64,000 bases of DNA from Pseudomonas sp. B33.4 (GCF_034555375.1 NZ_CP140706.1:5679001-5743000); one strand, 5' to 3'; shown: positions 1 to 8,958, counted from the stretch's first letter. Numbers and translations are program-made. Notes: generated by a model not told the origin, from the sequence alone.

Positions 1-1
1 T

Positions 2-841
2 ATCGTCGTCAGCAATCCAGCGACCATGGTCGGCCTTGGTGACCTGAAAGCGCCGGCACCGATTCTCGCCACCCTGGGTTTTGCCCTGATCGTTGCCCTC
101 GAAGCGCTGAAAGTGCGCGGCGCCGTGCTGATCGGCATTCTGGCGGTGACCATCATTTCGATCGTGATGGGCTTCACCCCGTTTGGTGGCGTTACCTCGA
201 TGCCACCTTCGCTGGCTCCGACTTTCCTGCAACTGGACATCAAAGGTGCACTGGACATCGGTCTGGTCAGCGTGATTTTTGCCTTCCTGTTCGTCGACCT
301 GTTCGACAACTCCGGCACCCTTATCGGCGTCGCCAAGCGCGCCGGCCTGATGGGCAAGGACGGCCACATGCCGAAAATGGGGCGTGCACTGATCGCTGAC
401 AGCACCGCGGCCATGGCCGGTTCGTTGCTGGGTACTTCGACCACCACCAGTTACATCGAATCCGCTGCCGGCGTGAGTGCGGGCGGCCGTACCGGTCTGA
501 CGGCCATCGTTGTGGCGATTCTGTTCCTGCTGGCACTGTTCTTTTCGCCACTGGCGGCCAGCGTTCCGGCGTTCGCCACCGCGCCGGCGCTGCTGTTCGT
601 CGCCGTGTTGATGACTTCGGGCCTGGCGGAAATAGACTGGGACGACATCACCGTCGCCGCACCGGTCGTGGTGACCGCGCTGGCCATGCCGTTCACTTAC
701 TCGATTGCCAACGGCATCGCGTTCGGTTTCATCTCCTGGACCGTGATCAAGCTGCTGTCCGGTCGTGCCCGTGAGCTGAACCCGGCGCTGGTGATTTTGT
801 CGATTCTGTTCGTGATCAAGTTGGGTTGGTTCAACGCATGA
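2..841 (+). CDS. NCS2-family purine permease, C-terminal part (5' truncated by window edge)
   Basis: Inner-membrane purine/H+ symporter of the NCS2 family, probably of the adenine/guanine/hypoxanthine (AzgA/AdePQ) branch. The frame is open from the first bases of the window and the ATG at 26 is internal, so the true start lies upstream. The 279 visible residues are a series of hydrophobic helices. They include the conserved block [20 protein letters not shown], followed by a Thr/Ser-rich stretch ([11 protein letters not shown]) typical of the substrate region. The stop codon overlaps the trmA start codon (ATGA at 838-841), so the two genes are probably translationally coupled. Family call is firm; exact purine specificity is not. 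Confidence 0.9.
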   Translation: MVVSNPATMVGLGDLKAPAPILATLGFALIVALEALKVRGAVLIGILAVTIISIVMGFTPFGGVTSMPPSLAPTFLQLDIKGALDIGLVSVIFAFLFVDLFDNSGTLIGVAKRAGLMGKDGHMPKMGRALIADSTAAMAGSLLGTSTTTSYIESAAGVSAGGRTGLTAIVVAILFLLALFFSPLAASVPAFATAPALLFVAVLMTSGLAEIDWDDITVAAPVVVTALAMPFTYSIANGIAFGFISWTVIKLLSGRARELNPALVILSILFVIKLGWFNA

Positions 842-1917
842 CTTTCGATTCCCAGGCTTACGCCGAGCAACTTGCAGCCAAGGTCACGCGCTTGCGGGAC
901 CTGCTGGCGCCATTCGATGCACCCGAGCCGACGGTGTTCGACTCGCCGCTGCAGAACTTCCGTCTGCGCGCCGAATTCCGCCTGTGGCGCGAGGGCGGCG
1001 ATCGGCATTACGCGATGTTCGCTCAAGACGACAAACGCACGCCGATCCTGATCGAAGAGTTCCCGATTGCCAGCCTGCGCATCAATCAGTTGATGCCGCA
1101 GTTGAAAGCGGCGTGGCAGGCCAGCTCGGCGCTGAGCCACAAGCTGTTTCAGGTCGAGTTCCTGACCACGCTGTCCGGCGATGCAATGATCACCCTGTGT
1201 TATCACCGTCCGCTGGACGAGCACTGGCACACAGCGGCGACCAAACTGGCGGCGGATCTCGGCGTCAGCATCATCGGCCGCTCTAAGGGCAAACGCGAAG
1301 TGCTCGGCCTCGATTACGTGGTCGAGAAACTTGACGTCGGCGGCCGCACCTTCAGCTATCGCCAGCCGGAAGGCGCGTTCACCCAGCCTAATGGCACGGT
1401 GAACCAGAAGATGCTGAACTGGGCGTACGAAGCATTGGGTGATCGTACCGATGACTTGCTGGAGCTGTACTGCGGCAACGGCAACTTCACCCTGCCGCTC
1501 GCGACCCGCGTGCGCAAAGTGCTGGCCACCGAAATCAGCAAGACCTCGGTCAACGCTGCATTGAGCAACCTCAGCGAAAACGCTGTGGATAACGTCACTT
1601 TGGTGCGTTTGTCCGCCGAAGAGCTGACCGAAGCGCTCAACGAAGTGCGGCCGTTCCGGCGCCTGCAAGGCATCGACCTGAAGAGCTACGAGTTCGGCAG
1701 CGTCTTCGTCGACCCGCCGCGCGCCGGCATGGACCCGGACACCTGCGAGCTGACCCGGCGCTTCGACAACATCCTGTACATCTCCTGCAACCCGGAAACC
1801 CTGGCGGCCAATATCGCCCAGTTGCACGACACGCACCGCATTACCCAGTGCGCGATGTTTGACCAGTTCCCGTGGACGCATCACATGGAATCGGGTGTGT
1901 TGCTGACCCGGCGCTGA
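838..1917 (+). CDS. trmA: tRNA (uracil-5-)-methyltransferase
   Basis: SAM-dependent enzyme making m5U54 in the T-loop of tRNA. The 359-residue product matches the usual length of about 365. Visible motifs: SAM-binding [14 protein letters not shown] near residues 209-222, VDPPRAGMD near 291-299, the catalytic cysteine in YISCNPET (about C317), and the C-terminal HHMESGVLL with the general-base Glu (about E351). The ATG at 838 overlaps the permease stop; an in-frame GTG at 826 would lie inside the upstream gene and is not needed. A clear rho-independent terminator follows at 1936-1964, ending this transcription unit. Confidence 0.96.
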   Translation: MTFDSQAYAEQLAAKVTRLRDLLAPFDAPEPTVFDSPLQNFRLRAEFRLWREGGDRHYAMFAQDDKRTPILIEEFPIASLRINQLMPQLKAAWQASSALSHKLFQVEFLTTLSGDAMITLCYHRPLDEHWHTAATKLAADLGVSIIGRSKGKREVLGLDYVVEKLDVGGRTFSYRQPEGAFTQPNGTVNQKMLNWAYEALGDRTDDLLELYCGNGNFTLPLATRVRKVLATEISKTSVNAALSNLSENAVDNVTLVRLSAEELTEALNEVRPFRRLQGIDLKSYEFGSVFVDPPRAGMDPDTCELTRRFDNILYISCNPETLAANIAQLHDTHRITQCAMFDQFPWTHHMESGVLLTRR

Positions 1918-1935
1918 GTGCGGGGAGCAGATGCG

Positions 1936-1964
1936 AAAAAGCCGTCGTGATTGACGGCTTTTTT
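1936..1964 (+). terminator. Rho-independent terminator after trmA
   Basis: GCCGTC/GACGGC stem with a 6-nt loop, preceded by five A and followed by six T. It lies 18 bp after the trmA stop and is probably bidirectional because of the A and T tracts. Confidence 0.85.
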
Positions 1965-2089
1965 GTGCGCGCTCATTTGTTTGTGCGATCACCGAACATA
2001 AATCGGCCAGGCCATTTTTGTTCAATTGACCACGGTAACCATCTAGTACATTTTATCTCCACAGGCTGAAATCTTCGGCCAAAGCCAAA

Positions 2090-2097
2090 AACAATAA
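2090..2097 (+). promoter_or_regulatory. Candidate Hfq/Crc CA motif at aroQ
   Basis: AACAATAA, an exact AANAANAA, directly abuts the GTGGAG ribosome-binding site (2098-2103) of aroQ. In Pseudomonas, Hfq with Crc binds such stretches near the start codon and blocks translation of catabolic genes during catabolite repression. Sequence match is direct; function is inferred. Confidence 0.5.
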
Positions 2098-2112
2098 GTG
2101 GAGTTACCCCTC

Positions 2113-2553
2113 ATGCCCCCTATCGTTCTGGTGCTCAACGGCCCGAACCTGAACCTGCTCGGCACCCGCGAGCCGGCGACTTACGGTCACGAAACCCTGG
2201 CGGACATCTCGGCCTTGTGCGGTCGCGCTGCCGAAGAGTTCGGCTTGGCCGTGGAGTTTCGCCAGACCAATCACGAAGGCGAACTGCTCGACTGGATTCA
2301 CGCTGCCCGCGGCCGTTGCGCCGGGATCGTGATCAATCCGGCGGCGTGGACGCACACCTCCGTAGCGATTCGCGATGCGCTGGTGGCCAGTGAACTGCCG
2401 GTGATCGAAGTGCACCTGTCCAACGTCCATGCCCGCGAGCCGTTTCGTCATCACTCGTTCGTCTCGGCCATTGCCACGGCGGTGATGTGCGGCTTTGGCA
2501 GCCATGGCTATCGCTTGGCGCTGGAACATTTCAGCCAGCGGCTGAAGGGGTAA
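2113..2553 (+). CDS. aroQ: Type II 3-dehydroquinate dehydratase (catabolic copy likely)
   Basis: Interconverts 3-dehydroquinate and 3-dehydroshikimate. The 146-residue protein is full length for the dodecameric type II family. Motifs visible: [17 protein letters not shown] at residues 9-25 with the catalytic Arg19 and Tyr24, [27 protein letters not shown] chose ATG 2113 over the in-frame GTG at 2098, because the family starts right before the first beta strand and GTGGAG at 2098-2103 fits as ribosome-binding site. The gene lies 5 bp before aroE and near quiC, so a role in quinate/shikimate breakdown rather than aromatic amino acid synthesis is likely. An AANAANAA motif abuts the RBS. Confidence 0.93.
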   Translation: MPPIVLVLNGPNLNLLGTREPATYGHETLADISALCGRAAEEFGLAVEFRQTNHEGELLDWIHAARGRCAGIVINPAAWTHTSVAIRDALVASELPVIEVHLSNVHAREPFRHHSFVSAIATAVMCGFGSHGYRLALEHFSQRLKG

Positions 2554-2558
2554 CTCGT

Positions 2559-3413
2559 ATGTCTCGCTCCAACGTAATACTCGCCGGGCTGATCGGCGCC
2601 GGCATTCAGGCTTCGCGCACGCCGGCGCTGCATGAGCACGAAGGTGATGCCCAAGGCCTGCGCTATCTGTATCGATTGATCGATCTCGATCAACTGAAAA
2701 TGGACATTACCGCCCTGCCCGACCTGCTGCTGGCGGCCGAGCAGATGAATTACACCGGATTGAACATTACCTTTCCGTGCAAGCAGGCGATCATCCCGCT
2801 GCTCGATGAATTGTCGCCGGAAGCCAAAGGCATCGGCGCGGTGAACACGGTGGTGCTGAAGGACGGCAAACGTGTTGGCCATAACACCGACTGTCTCGGT
2901 TTCGCTGAGGGTTTTCGCCGAGGTCTGCAGGACACTGCCCGTGAACGCGTGGTCCAGATGGGCGCCGGCGGTGCGGGCGCGGCAGTGGCCCACGCGTTGT
3001 TGAGCGAAGGCATACAGCAACTGACTATTTTCGATGTCGACACTGAGCGCGCCGAGAGTCTGGCGAACAATCTCAATGAGCATTTCGGCTTTGGTCGAGC
3101 GCTGGCCGGGCATGATCTGCCGAGTACGCTGGGTCAGGCCGATGGCCTGGTCAACACCACGCCGATGGGCATGGCCAAACTGCCGGGCATGCCGGTGCCG
3201 GTCGAACTCCTGCGTAAGGATTTGTGGGTGGCGGAGATTGTGTATTTCCCGCTGGAAACCGAACTGCTGCGCAACGCCCGCGCGCTGGGTTGCCGGACGC
3301 TGGATGGCGGCAACATGGCAGTGTTTCAGGCGGTGAAGGCGTTTGAATTGTTCAGTGGCGTGGTGCCGGATGCGCAGCGAATGCTGGCGCACTTTCAAAG
3401 CATGAACGGCTAA
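2559..3413 (+). CDS. aroE: Shikimate/quinate 5-dehydrogenase, catabolic type
   Basis: NAD(P)-dependent dehydrogenase for shikimate (or quinate) and its 3-dehydro form. The 284 residues carry the catalytic Lys in NITFPCKQ (K75), the catalytic Asp in GHNTDCLGF (D111) and the dinucleotide loop MGAGGAG at 134-140. NITFPCKQ and NTDCLGF differ from the biosynthetic NVTxPHK / NTDGxGF pattern and resemble the catabolic quinate/shikimate dehydrogenases of actinobacteria and pseudomonads. It starts 5 bp after aroQ, so the pair is an operon. Preference for NAD over NADP, and for quinate over shikimate, cannot be read from the sequence with certainty. Confidence 0.9.
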   Translation: MSRSNVILAGLIGAGIQASRTPALHEHEGDAQGLRYLYRLIDLDQLKMDITALPDLLLAAEQMNYTGLNITFPCKQAIIPLLDELSPEAKGIGAVNTVVLKDGKRVGHNTDCLGFAEGFRRGLQDTARERVVQMGAGGAGAAVAHALLSEGIQQLTIFDVDTERAESLANNLNEHFGFGRALAGHDLPSTLGQADGLVNTTPMGMAKLPGMPVPVELLRKDLWVAEIVYFPLETELLRNARALGCRTLDGGNMAVFQAVKAFELFSGVVPDAQRMLAHFQSMNG

Positions 3414-3416
3414 CAC

Positions 3417-3506
3417 TGTAGGAGTGAGCCTGCTCGCGATAGCGGTGTGTCAGGCAACTAATGTGTTGGCTGACAGGACGCCATCGCGAGCAGGCTCACT
3501 CCTACA
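3417..3506. repeat. REP doublet, family A
   Basis: Two inward-facing copies of TGTAGGAGTGAGCCTGCTCG about 90 bp end to end, forming a long imperfect hairpin between the convergent aroE and tetR genes. Same family as the copies at 10970, 20950, 25539, 33754 and 48410. Confidence 0.9.
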
Positions 3507-3517
3507 GGGGTTCTGTG

Positions 3518-4195
3518 TCAGGCTTGCAGGTAGCGCAGAACCGATTCGCAAATCATCTCGCGATGCCGCTGCTTGATGCCTTCATCCGGCAGATCAATCT
3601 GGAAAATCTCGCCAAAGGTGTGCCGGTTCGATACGCGATAGAAGCAGAACGAACTGATCAGCAAATGCACATCCAGCGCATCCAGCCCCGCACGGAACAC
3701 ACCCTCTGCAGCACCTCGACGCAAAATTTCGCCGAGTGAATCGAGGATGGTGTTGTTCATCGCCTTGATCGCATCGGAGCGCTTCACGAATTCAGCGTTG
3801 TGGATATTTTCGATGCTGACGATGCGCACGAAATCGACGTTGCGGTCGTGGTGATCGAAAGTGAACTCGACCAGACGCCGAATTGCCTCCACCGGCGCCA
3901 ATTCCGCCAGGTGCAGACGGTTCTCGGTGCTGCGGATGTCACCGTAAAGCTTCTCCAGCACCTCGACGTACAGCTGCTCCTTACTGCCGAAGTAGTAATA
4001 GATCATGCGTTTGGAGGTGTGTATGCGTTCGGCGATCGCATCGACGCGAGCGCCCGACAAACCTTGCTGGACGAACTCGACGATCGCCTCCTGCAGGATG
4101 TTCTCGCGGGTTTTTTCCGGGTTGTTCTTGCGACTCTTGCGCGGCTCTACGGCGGATACGGCAGCAGCTGCGGAAAGTTCTGTATTCATCGTCAT
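3518..4195 (-). CDS. TetR/AcrR-family regulator of the quinate/shikimate cluster
   Basis: One-component repressor of 225 residues. The N-terminal helix-turn-helix is seen in ENILQEAIVEFVQQGLSGARVDAIAERIHTSKRMIYYYFGSKEQLY (about residues 31-76), with the TetR signature SKRMIYYYFGSKE. The remainder is an all-helical ligand-binding domain. ATG 4195 is followed two codons later by another in-frame ATG (4189), so the first residues are uncertain. It lies 101 bp downstream of quiC on the same strand and may be read from the quiC promoter. Its likely target is the quiC/MFS divergent region, where a 14-bp palindrome sits at 6385-6398. The ligand is unknown; a hydroaromatic acid is plausible. Confidence 0.9.
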   Translation of the reverse strand: MTMNTELSAAAAVSAVEPRKSRKNNPEKTRENILQEAIVEFVQQGLSGARVDAIAERIHTSKRMIYYYFGSKEQLYVEVLEKLYGDIRSTENRLHLAELAPVEAIRRLVEFTFDHHDRNVDFVRIVSIENIHNAEFVKRSDAIKAMNNTILDSLGEILRRGAAEGVFRAGLDALDVHLLISSFCFYRVSNRHTFGEIFQIDLPDEGIKQRHREMICESVLRYLQA

Positions 4196-4296
4196 TGCGG
4201 GCTCACGGCCATCACTGCACAGGCGGCGATTATGGGCCGCGCAGCACAGTGAAGGAAGCCGCGCGACCCGTGTTTAATCCCGCGTTTACGAATTTC

Positions 4297-6198
4297 CTAC
4301 AACTTCGCCTGGCGCACCGCACCACTGCGTGATTTGGCCATGGCCGCCAGACGCACCGCGACGTTCGCTGCGCCGTAGCCGGCATAGCCGCTCTTGCGCT
4401 GGATGATCTCAAAGAAGAAGCGCCCTTCGAACGGTTCGGTGTAGACGTGGAACAGTTCACCGCCCTGCGCATCACGGTCATACAGAACGTTGTAATACGC
4501 CAGTTCGCTGAGGAATTCATCGTCGAAATCGAAGCGCGCGGCAAGGTCGTCGTAATAATTGAGCGGGATATCCAGCAGCGGCACACCCGCTTCTTTGGCG
4601 CGACTGACTTCGGCGAAGATGTCGTCACAATCGAAGGCGATGTGATGCACACCCGAACCGCGATAACTCGACAGCGCGTGGGAGATGGCGGTGTTGCGGT
4701 TCTCGGAAATGTTCAGCGGCAAACGGATCGAGCTGTCACGGCTACGCAAGGCACGGCTCTTCACCAGACCGTAAGGATCGGGCAGCACCACTTCATCGTC
4801 CGCCTCGAAATCCAGCAAGCTCTTATAGAACAACACCCAACTGTCGAGGCTGTCGGCCGGCAGCGCCATGGCCATGTGGTCGATACGCTTGAGGCCGCCA
4901 CGGGCCGGCGCATCTGCCAGCAGATTGAAATCAGTGCCGTAGACATCCGCCTCTTCATCCACCAGATAAATCAGGCTGCCGTCCGGGGCACGCACTGCCG
5001 CCAGTTCCAATTCGTTAGGGCCGACCAGTCCACGGTAGGGCTGACCTTTGTAAGCCACGGCGCGCGCCAAGGCACTGGCGCTGTCCTTGACCCGCACGGC
5101 GGTGGCGCACAACGACGGGCCGTGGGCCTCGAAAAAGCTGTGAGCGAACGAGTACGGCTCAGAGTTGAGGATCAGGTTGATATCGCCTTGGCGCAGCAAG
5201 CTCACGCTCTTGGAGCGGTGTTGCCCGGCCTTGACGAAACCCAAGCGCTCCAGCCAGTTCGACAGCTTGGCGCCGAGGCTTTCATCAACGGCAAACTCAA
5301 GAAACTCGATGCCGTTGTACTCGCTGGCCTTCGGCGTTTCGAAGAGAATTTCGCGGTTGGCCACAGGTTTGGTTTCCTGCTCCAGACGCTGGCGGGTTTT
5401 CTCTTCCAGATACAGCAGCGAACGCAAACCGTCGGCAGCATTGGCTCGTGGTGGCGCGGCGCGGAAGCCGTCGTTGAAGATTTCCAGCGACAGCGGCCCG
5501 GTGTAACCGCTTTGAATAATCGGCGCGAGGAACCCCGGCAGATCGAATTCGCCCTGCCCCGGGAAGCAGCGGAAATGTCGGCTCCATTCCAGCACATCCA
5601 TTTGCAGAATCGGTGCATCGGCCATTTGCACGAAGAAGATCTTCTCGCCGGGAATATCGGCGATGGCGCGGGGATCGCCCTTCAGCGACAAGGTATGAAA
5701 GCTGTCGAGCAATACGCCGAGGCTCGGGTGATCGGCCTGACGCACGATGTCCCAGACCTGTTGATACGTGTTGACGTGACGGCCCCACGCCAGCGCTTCG
5801 TAACCAATGCGCAAGCCGCGCGCGCCGGCGTGCTCGGCCAACAAACGCAGGTCATCGACTAGAATTTGTTGATCGCCGACGCTGTCGGCCGAGGCGTTGC
5901 TGCAGACCAGCACCAGGTCGGTGCCCAGCTCCTGCATCAGGTCGAACTTGCGTTCGGCGCGCTCAAGATTGCGCGCCAGGCGATCGCGGCGGCAGCCTTC
6001 GAAATCGCGGAACGGCTGAAACAGAGTGATGGCGATGCCGAGATCGGCGCACATCTGTTTAATTTCCCGCGGACTGCCGTCGTAGTACAGGAGGTCGTTT
6101 TCGAAAATCTCCACCCCGTCGAACCCGGCGGCGGCGATGGCTTCGAGTTTTTCCGGCAGGGTGCCGCTCAAGGAAACGGTGGCAATGGAACGCTGCAT
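4297..6198 (-). CDS. quiC: 3-dehydroshikimate dehydratase (two-domain, HPPD-like fusion)
   Basis: Converts 3-dehydroshikimate to protocatechuate, linking quinate/shikimate to the beta-ketoadipate pathway. The 633 residues split into an N-terminal xylose-isomerase-like TIM barrel (about 1-280) and a C-terminal 4-hydroxyphenylpyruvate-dioxygenase-like VOC region (about 290-620). The metal ligands known for Pseudomonas QuiC1 are all in place: E134 (IGYEALAWG), D165 (LLDSFHTL), Q191 (FVQMAD) and E239 (SLEIFND). The ATG at 6198 has a GGGAG ribosome-binding site 7 nt upstream. The leader carries a REP element only 36 bp before the start codon. The C-terminal domain resembles HPPD, but its role in this family is mainly structural. 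Confidence 0.94.
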   Translation of the reverse strand: MQRSIATVSLSGTLPEKLEAIAAAGFDGVEIFENDLLYYDGSPREIKQMCADLGIAITLFQPFRDFEGCRRDRLARNLERAERKFDLMQELGTDLVLVCSNASADSVGDQQILVDDLRLLAEHAGARGLRIGYEALAWGRHVNTYQQVWDIVRQADHPSLGVLLDSFHTLSLKGDPRAIADIPGEKIFFVQMADAPILQMDVLEWSRHFRCFPGQGEFDLPGFLAPIIQSGYTGPLSLEIFNDGFRAAPPRANAADGLRSLLYLEEKTRQRLEQETKPVANREILFETPKASEYNGIEFLEFAVDESLGAKLSNWLERLGFVKAGQHRSKSVSLLRQGDINLILNSEPYSFAHSFFEAHGPSLCATAVRVKDSASALARAVAYKGQPYRGLVGPNELELAAVRAPDGSLIYLVDEEADVYGTDFNLLADAPARGGLKRIDHMAMALPADSLDSWVLFYKSLLDFEADDEVVLPDPYGLVKSRALRSRDSSIRLPLNISENRNTAISHALSSYRGSGVHHIAFDCDDIFAEVSRAKEAGVPLLDIPLNYYDDLAARFDFDDEFLSELAYYNVLYDRDAQGGELFHVYTEPFEGRFFFEIIQRKSGYAGYGAANVAVRLAAMAKSRSGAVRQAKL

Positions 6199-6233
6199 GT
6201 TTCAACTCCCGGACTGCGCCGCTTTATCTTTAC

Positions 6234-6319
6234 TGTAGGAGCTGCCGAAGGCTGCGATCGTTTGATCTTTATTCGTGGAGAGCAAAATCAAGAGTTCGCA
6301 GCCTTTGGCAGCTCCTACA
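6234..6319. repeat. REP doublet, family B, in quiC leader
   Basis: Inward-facing arms GTAGGAGCTGCCGAAGGCTG and its diverged complement (GCCTTTGGCAGCTCCTAC). Unusually it sits between divergent genes, 36 bp upstream of the quiC start, rather than at a 3' end. Confidence 0.85.
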
Positions 6320-6384
6320 TGGGATGGGTTTTTTATAGTAGGGAAATTATTGGCTGCATCGAACGTGGCAGCAATTTAAAGTGT

Positions 6385-6398
6385 ACTACCCGGTTAGT
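6385..6398. promoter_or_regulatory. Candidate TetR operator between quiC and MFS gene
   Basis: ACTACCCGGTTAGT is symmetric at six of seven base pairs (ACTA-n-CCGG-n-TAGT), size and shape typical of TetR-family operators. It lies 160 bp before the MFS start and 186 bp before the quiC start in their shared upstream region. Palindrome is seen; binding is inferred. Confidence 0.45.
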
Positions 6399-6529
6399 TT
6401 TGCGTGCGATTATCGAACACAATGGCGGTTTGGCGAATTGACGATTTTTCGTCCACTGCCCAACATCGGCTGCACATTGAGTCCGGATATGAACCACCGG
6501 TCGCAGCGTGCAAGTAACACAGCACACCA

Positions 6530-6537
6530 AATAACAA
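6530..6537 (+). promoter_or_regulatory. Candidate Hfq/Crc CA motif at MFS importer
   Basis: AATAACAA, an exact AANAANAA in a wider A-rich stretch, lies 10 nt before the GGTGGA ribosome-binding site (6548-6553). It fits Hfq/Crc translational repression of a catabolic importer. Confidence 0.5.
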
Positions 6538-6558
6538 ATCCAAAAACGGGTGGAACAC

Positions 6559-7896
6559 ATGATTCCTTCACAGACTTCCCGCATGGCCCCGGCCATGAGC
6601 ACTGCCACGGGTGGCATTGGCGACAAGATCCGCGGCGCCATGGCCGTCGGCAAGACCCGTTGGGGCATGCTGGCGCTGGTGTTTTTCGCTACCACCCTGA
6701 ACTACATCGACCGCGCCGCCCTCGGCGTCATGCAGCCAATCCTCGCCAAGGAAATGAGCTGGACGGCGATGGATTACGCCAACATCAATTTCTGGTTTCA
6801 GGTCGGCTACGCGATCGGTTTCGTCCTGCAAGGTCGACTGATCGACCGGGTCGGCGTCAAACGCGTGTTCTTCTGCGCCGTGCTGCTGTGGAGCCTGGCC
6901 ACCGGCGCCCACGGTCTGGCGACATCGGCCGTCGGTTTCATGGTCTGCCGGTTTATCCTCGGCCTCACCGAAGCGGCGAACTACCCGGCCTGCGTGAAAA
7001 CCACGCGCCTGTGGTTCCCCGCCGGCGAACGTGCAGTCGCCACCGGCATCTTCAACGCCGGCACCAACGTCGGCGCGATGTTCACGCCGATGCTGCTGCC
7101 ACTGGTTCTCCACGTCTGGGGCTGGCAAGCGGCGTTCCTGTGCATGTCGGCACTCGGCGGGATCTGGTTGCTGTTCTGGGGTTTGAAGTATTTCAACCCG
7201 GAGGATCACCCAAGCGTTAAACAGTCCGAACTGGACTACATCCAGCAAGAAGTCGAACCGGAACAGGCCCGCGTGCCGTTCTCGAAAATTCTCCGTATGC
7301 GCGGCACCTGGGCCTTCGCCCTCGCCTACTCGCTGACCGCACCGGTGTTCTGGTTCTACCTGTACTGGCTTCCGCCGTTTCTGAATCAGCAATACAACCT
7401 GGGCATCAACGTCACCCAGATGGGTATTCCGCTGATCATCATTTACGTCACGGCTGACTTCGGTAGCGTCGGCGGCGGCATCTTGTCTTCGTTCCTGATC
7501 GGTCGCGGGATGAACTCGATCAAGGCGCGGCTGCTGTCGATGTTCCTGTTTGCCTGCTGCATCATCGGCGTGGTCATGGCCGCTGGCTCTGCCAATCTGT
7601 GGGTTGCAGTAGCTGCGATCTCTCTGGCTATCGGCGCACACCAGGCCTGGACCGCAAACATCTGGAGCCTGGTGATGGACTACACGCCCAAACACATGAT
7701 GAGCACGGTCTTCGGTTTCGGCGGCATGTGCGCGGCGATCGGCGGGATGTTCATGACCCAGATCGTCGGCCATATTCTCACCGTCACCAACAACAACTAC
7801 ACCGTGTTGTTCACCCTGATTCCGGCGATGTATTTCATTGCGCTGACGTGGATGTACTTCATGGCACCGCGCAAGATTCCGACCATCACCGAGTAA
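6559..7896 (+). CDS. MFS transporter (ACS family), probable shikimate/quinate importer
   Basis: Inner-membrane proton symporter of the major facilitator superfamily, anion:cation symporter type, related to hexuronate/phthalate permeases. 445 residues with about 12 hydrophobic segments; the N-terminal FFATTLNYIDRAALGVMQP and the loop GRLIDRVGVKRVFF (R-D-R-x-G-x-[KR]) are family hallmarks. The ATG at 6559 has GGTGGA 5 nt upstream; an in-frame GTG at 6550 overlaps that site and is disfavoured. It is divergent from quiC, and with aroQ-aroE nearby the likely cargo is shikimate, quinate or dehydroshikimate. Substrate is inferred from context only. Confidence 0.88.
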   Translation: MIPSQTSRMAPAMSTATGGIGDKIRGAMAVGKTRWGMLALVFFATTLNYIDRAALGVMQPILAKEMSWTAMDYANINFWFQVGYAIGFVLQGRLIDRVGVKRVFFCAVLLWSLATGAHGLATSAVGFMVCRFILGLTEAANYPACVKTTRLWFPAGERAVATGIFNAGTNVGAMFTPMLLPLVLHVWGWQAAFLCMSALGGIWLLFWGLKYFNPEDHPSVKQSELDYIQQEVEPEQARVPFSKILRMRGTWAFALAYSLTAPVFWFYLYWLPPFLNQQYNLGINVTQMGIPLIIIYVTADFGSVGGGILSSFLIGRGMNSIKARLLSMFLFACCIIGVVMAAGSANLWVAVAAISLAIGAHQAWTANIWSLVMDYTPKHMMSTVFGFGGMCAAIGGMFMTQIVGHILTVTNNNYTVLFTLIPAMYFIALTWMYFMAPRKIPTITE

Positions 7897-7915
7897 TCAG
7901 CCTACACCATCCCCT

Positions 7916-7994
7916 TGTAGGAGCTGCGGCACGCTGCGATCTTTTGATCTTGATTTTGAAGATCAAAAGATCGCAGCGTGCCGCAGCTCCTACA
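7916..7994. repeat. REP doublet, family B, perfect 36-bp arms
   Basis: TGTAGGAGCTGCGGCACGCT... and its exact reverse complement, 36 bp per arm with a loop of about 6 bp. It lies between the convergent MFS and EamA genes, where the strong hairpin could serve as a two-way transcript end. Confidence 0.9.
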
Positions 7995-8012
7995 CAGGGT
8001 TTCGCGGTTTCT

Positions 8013-8891
8013 TCAACGGCGGCTCTGCTGCCACGCTGCCGCCAGTCCGCTGCAACAGATCACTGCGATGCCGATGATCGTCAACAGACTCGGCGTGTGA
8101 TTGAACAGCAACCAGCCCAACAACCCCGCAAACACGATCTGGCAATAACCGAACGGCGCCAGCAGCGCCGGAGCGGCATGACGGAATGCCTGGGTCAGAA
8201 ACAAATGCGCGGTCATCCCGCAACTGCCCAGCGCCAGCATCAGCCCGGCATGGGTCAAGGTCGGCACCTGCCAGAAGAACGGCACCAGCGCACTCATCAC
8301 CAGCGTGTTGCACAGCCCGGCGAAAAAGTTGCTGGTGGTCGGGCTGTCGACCTCGGCGAGCTTGCGGGTCAGCAGTTGATAGAAACAGAAAAACAGCGCC
8401 GAGCAGAACGGCAGCAACACCGCCGGGGTGAACAATTCACCGCCCGGGTGGACGATGATCAAAACGCCGATAAAGCCGCAGATCACCGCGATCCATTGAC
8501 CGCGTGTCACCCGTTCCTTGAGCAGCGGCACCGACAACGCCGTCACCAAAACCGGCGCAAGAAAGTTCACCGCCGTGGCTTCCGCCAGCGGGATATACAG
8601 CAGGGCTGTGGTGAAAAACAGGCTGGTGCCGAGCAGGCAAAGTGCTCGGGTCAACTGCCATAAAGGCTTCTTGGTACGCAGGACGCGCAACCCGGATTGC
8701 GGCAGAAAAATCCCAGCCATCAGCAAGGTGTGCACCAGATAGCGCGCCCAGACCACCATCACGATCGGATAGAAACCCGAAAGGTATTTCGACAACGCGT
8801 CGTGACTGGAGAACAGGAAAGTTGCCACGACAATCAGCAAGATCCCCTTGAAGGGTTGGTTGACACCGGAGAGCGGGGTGCTGACGGTCAT
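8013..8891 (-). CDS. EamA/DMT-family membrane transporter
   Basis: Ten-helix drug/metabolite transporter of 292 residues with two EamA repeats. Visible features are the N-terminal GILLIVVATFLFSSHDALSKYL and the second-half LLKERVTRGQWIAVICGFIGVLIIV. It is last in a minus-strand set after the Gfo/Idh and sugar-isomerase genes. A 67-bp gap containing a 12-bp-stem hairpin separates it from the isomerase gene, so it may be partly uncoupled or read through. It could import or export the unidentified substrate or product of this cluster; no specificity can be read. Confidence 0.85.
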   Translation of the reverse strand: MTVSTPLSGVNQPFKGILLIVVATFLFSSHDALSKYLSGFYPIVMVVWARYLVHTLLMAGIFLPQSGLRVLRTKKPLWQLTRALCLLGTSLFFTTALLYIPLAEATAVNFLAPVLVTALSVPLLKERVTRGQWIAVICGFIGVLIIVHPGGELFTPAVLLPFCSALFFCFYQLLTRKLAEVDSPTTSNFFAGLCNTLVMSALVPFFWQVPTLTHAGLMLALGSCGMTAHLFLTQAFRHAAPALLAPFGYCQIVFAGLLGWLLFNHTPSLLTIIGIAVICCSGLAAAWQQSRR

Positions 8892-8918
8892 TGGTTATCT
8901 CTGATTGAAAAACAATAC

Positions 8919-8948
8919 TGTGGCGAGGGCGTTTGTGCCCTCGCCACA
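8919..8948. terminator. Hairpin between isomerase and EamA genes
   Basis: Perfect 12-bp stem (TGTGGCGAGGGC) with a 6-nt loop, between two minus-strand genes. It could end or weaken read-through into the EamA gene. TGTGGCGAGGG is also a known REP arm, so it may be a degenerate single REP instead. Confidence 0.5.
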
Positions 8949-8958
8949 AAAAACTGAC

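Noticed and set aside
697..2025. 442-codon open frame antisense to trmA
   Set aside because: Covers trmA and its terminator; no recognisable domain and wrong codon pattern for this genome.
4447..5862. 471-codon open frame antisense to quiC
   Set aside because: It is the high-GC mirror frame of a clearly conserved enzyme gene; its composition is unlike a protein and it has no ribosome-binding site or motifs.
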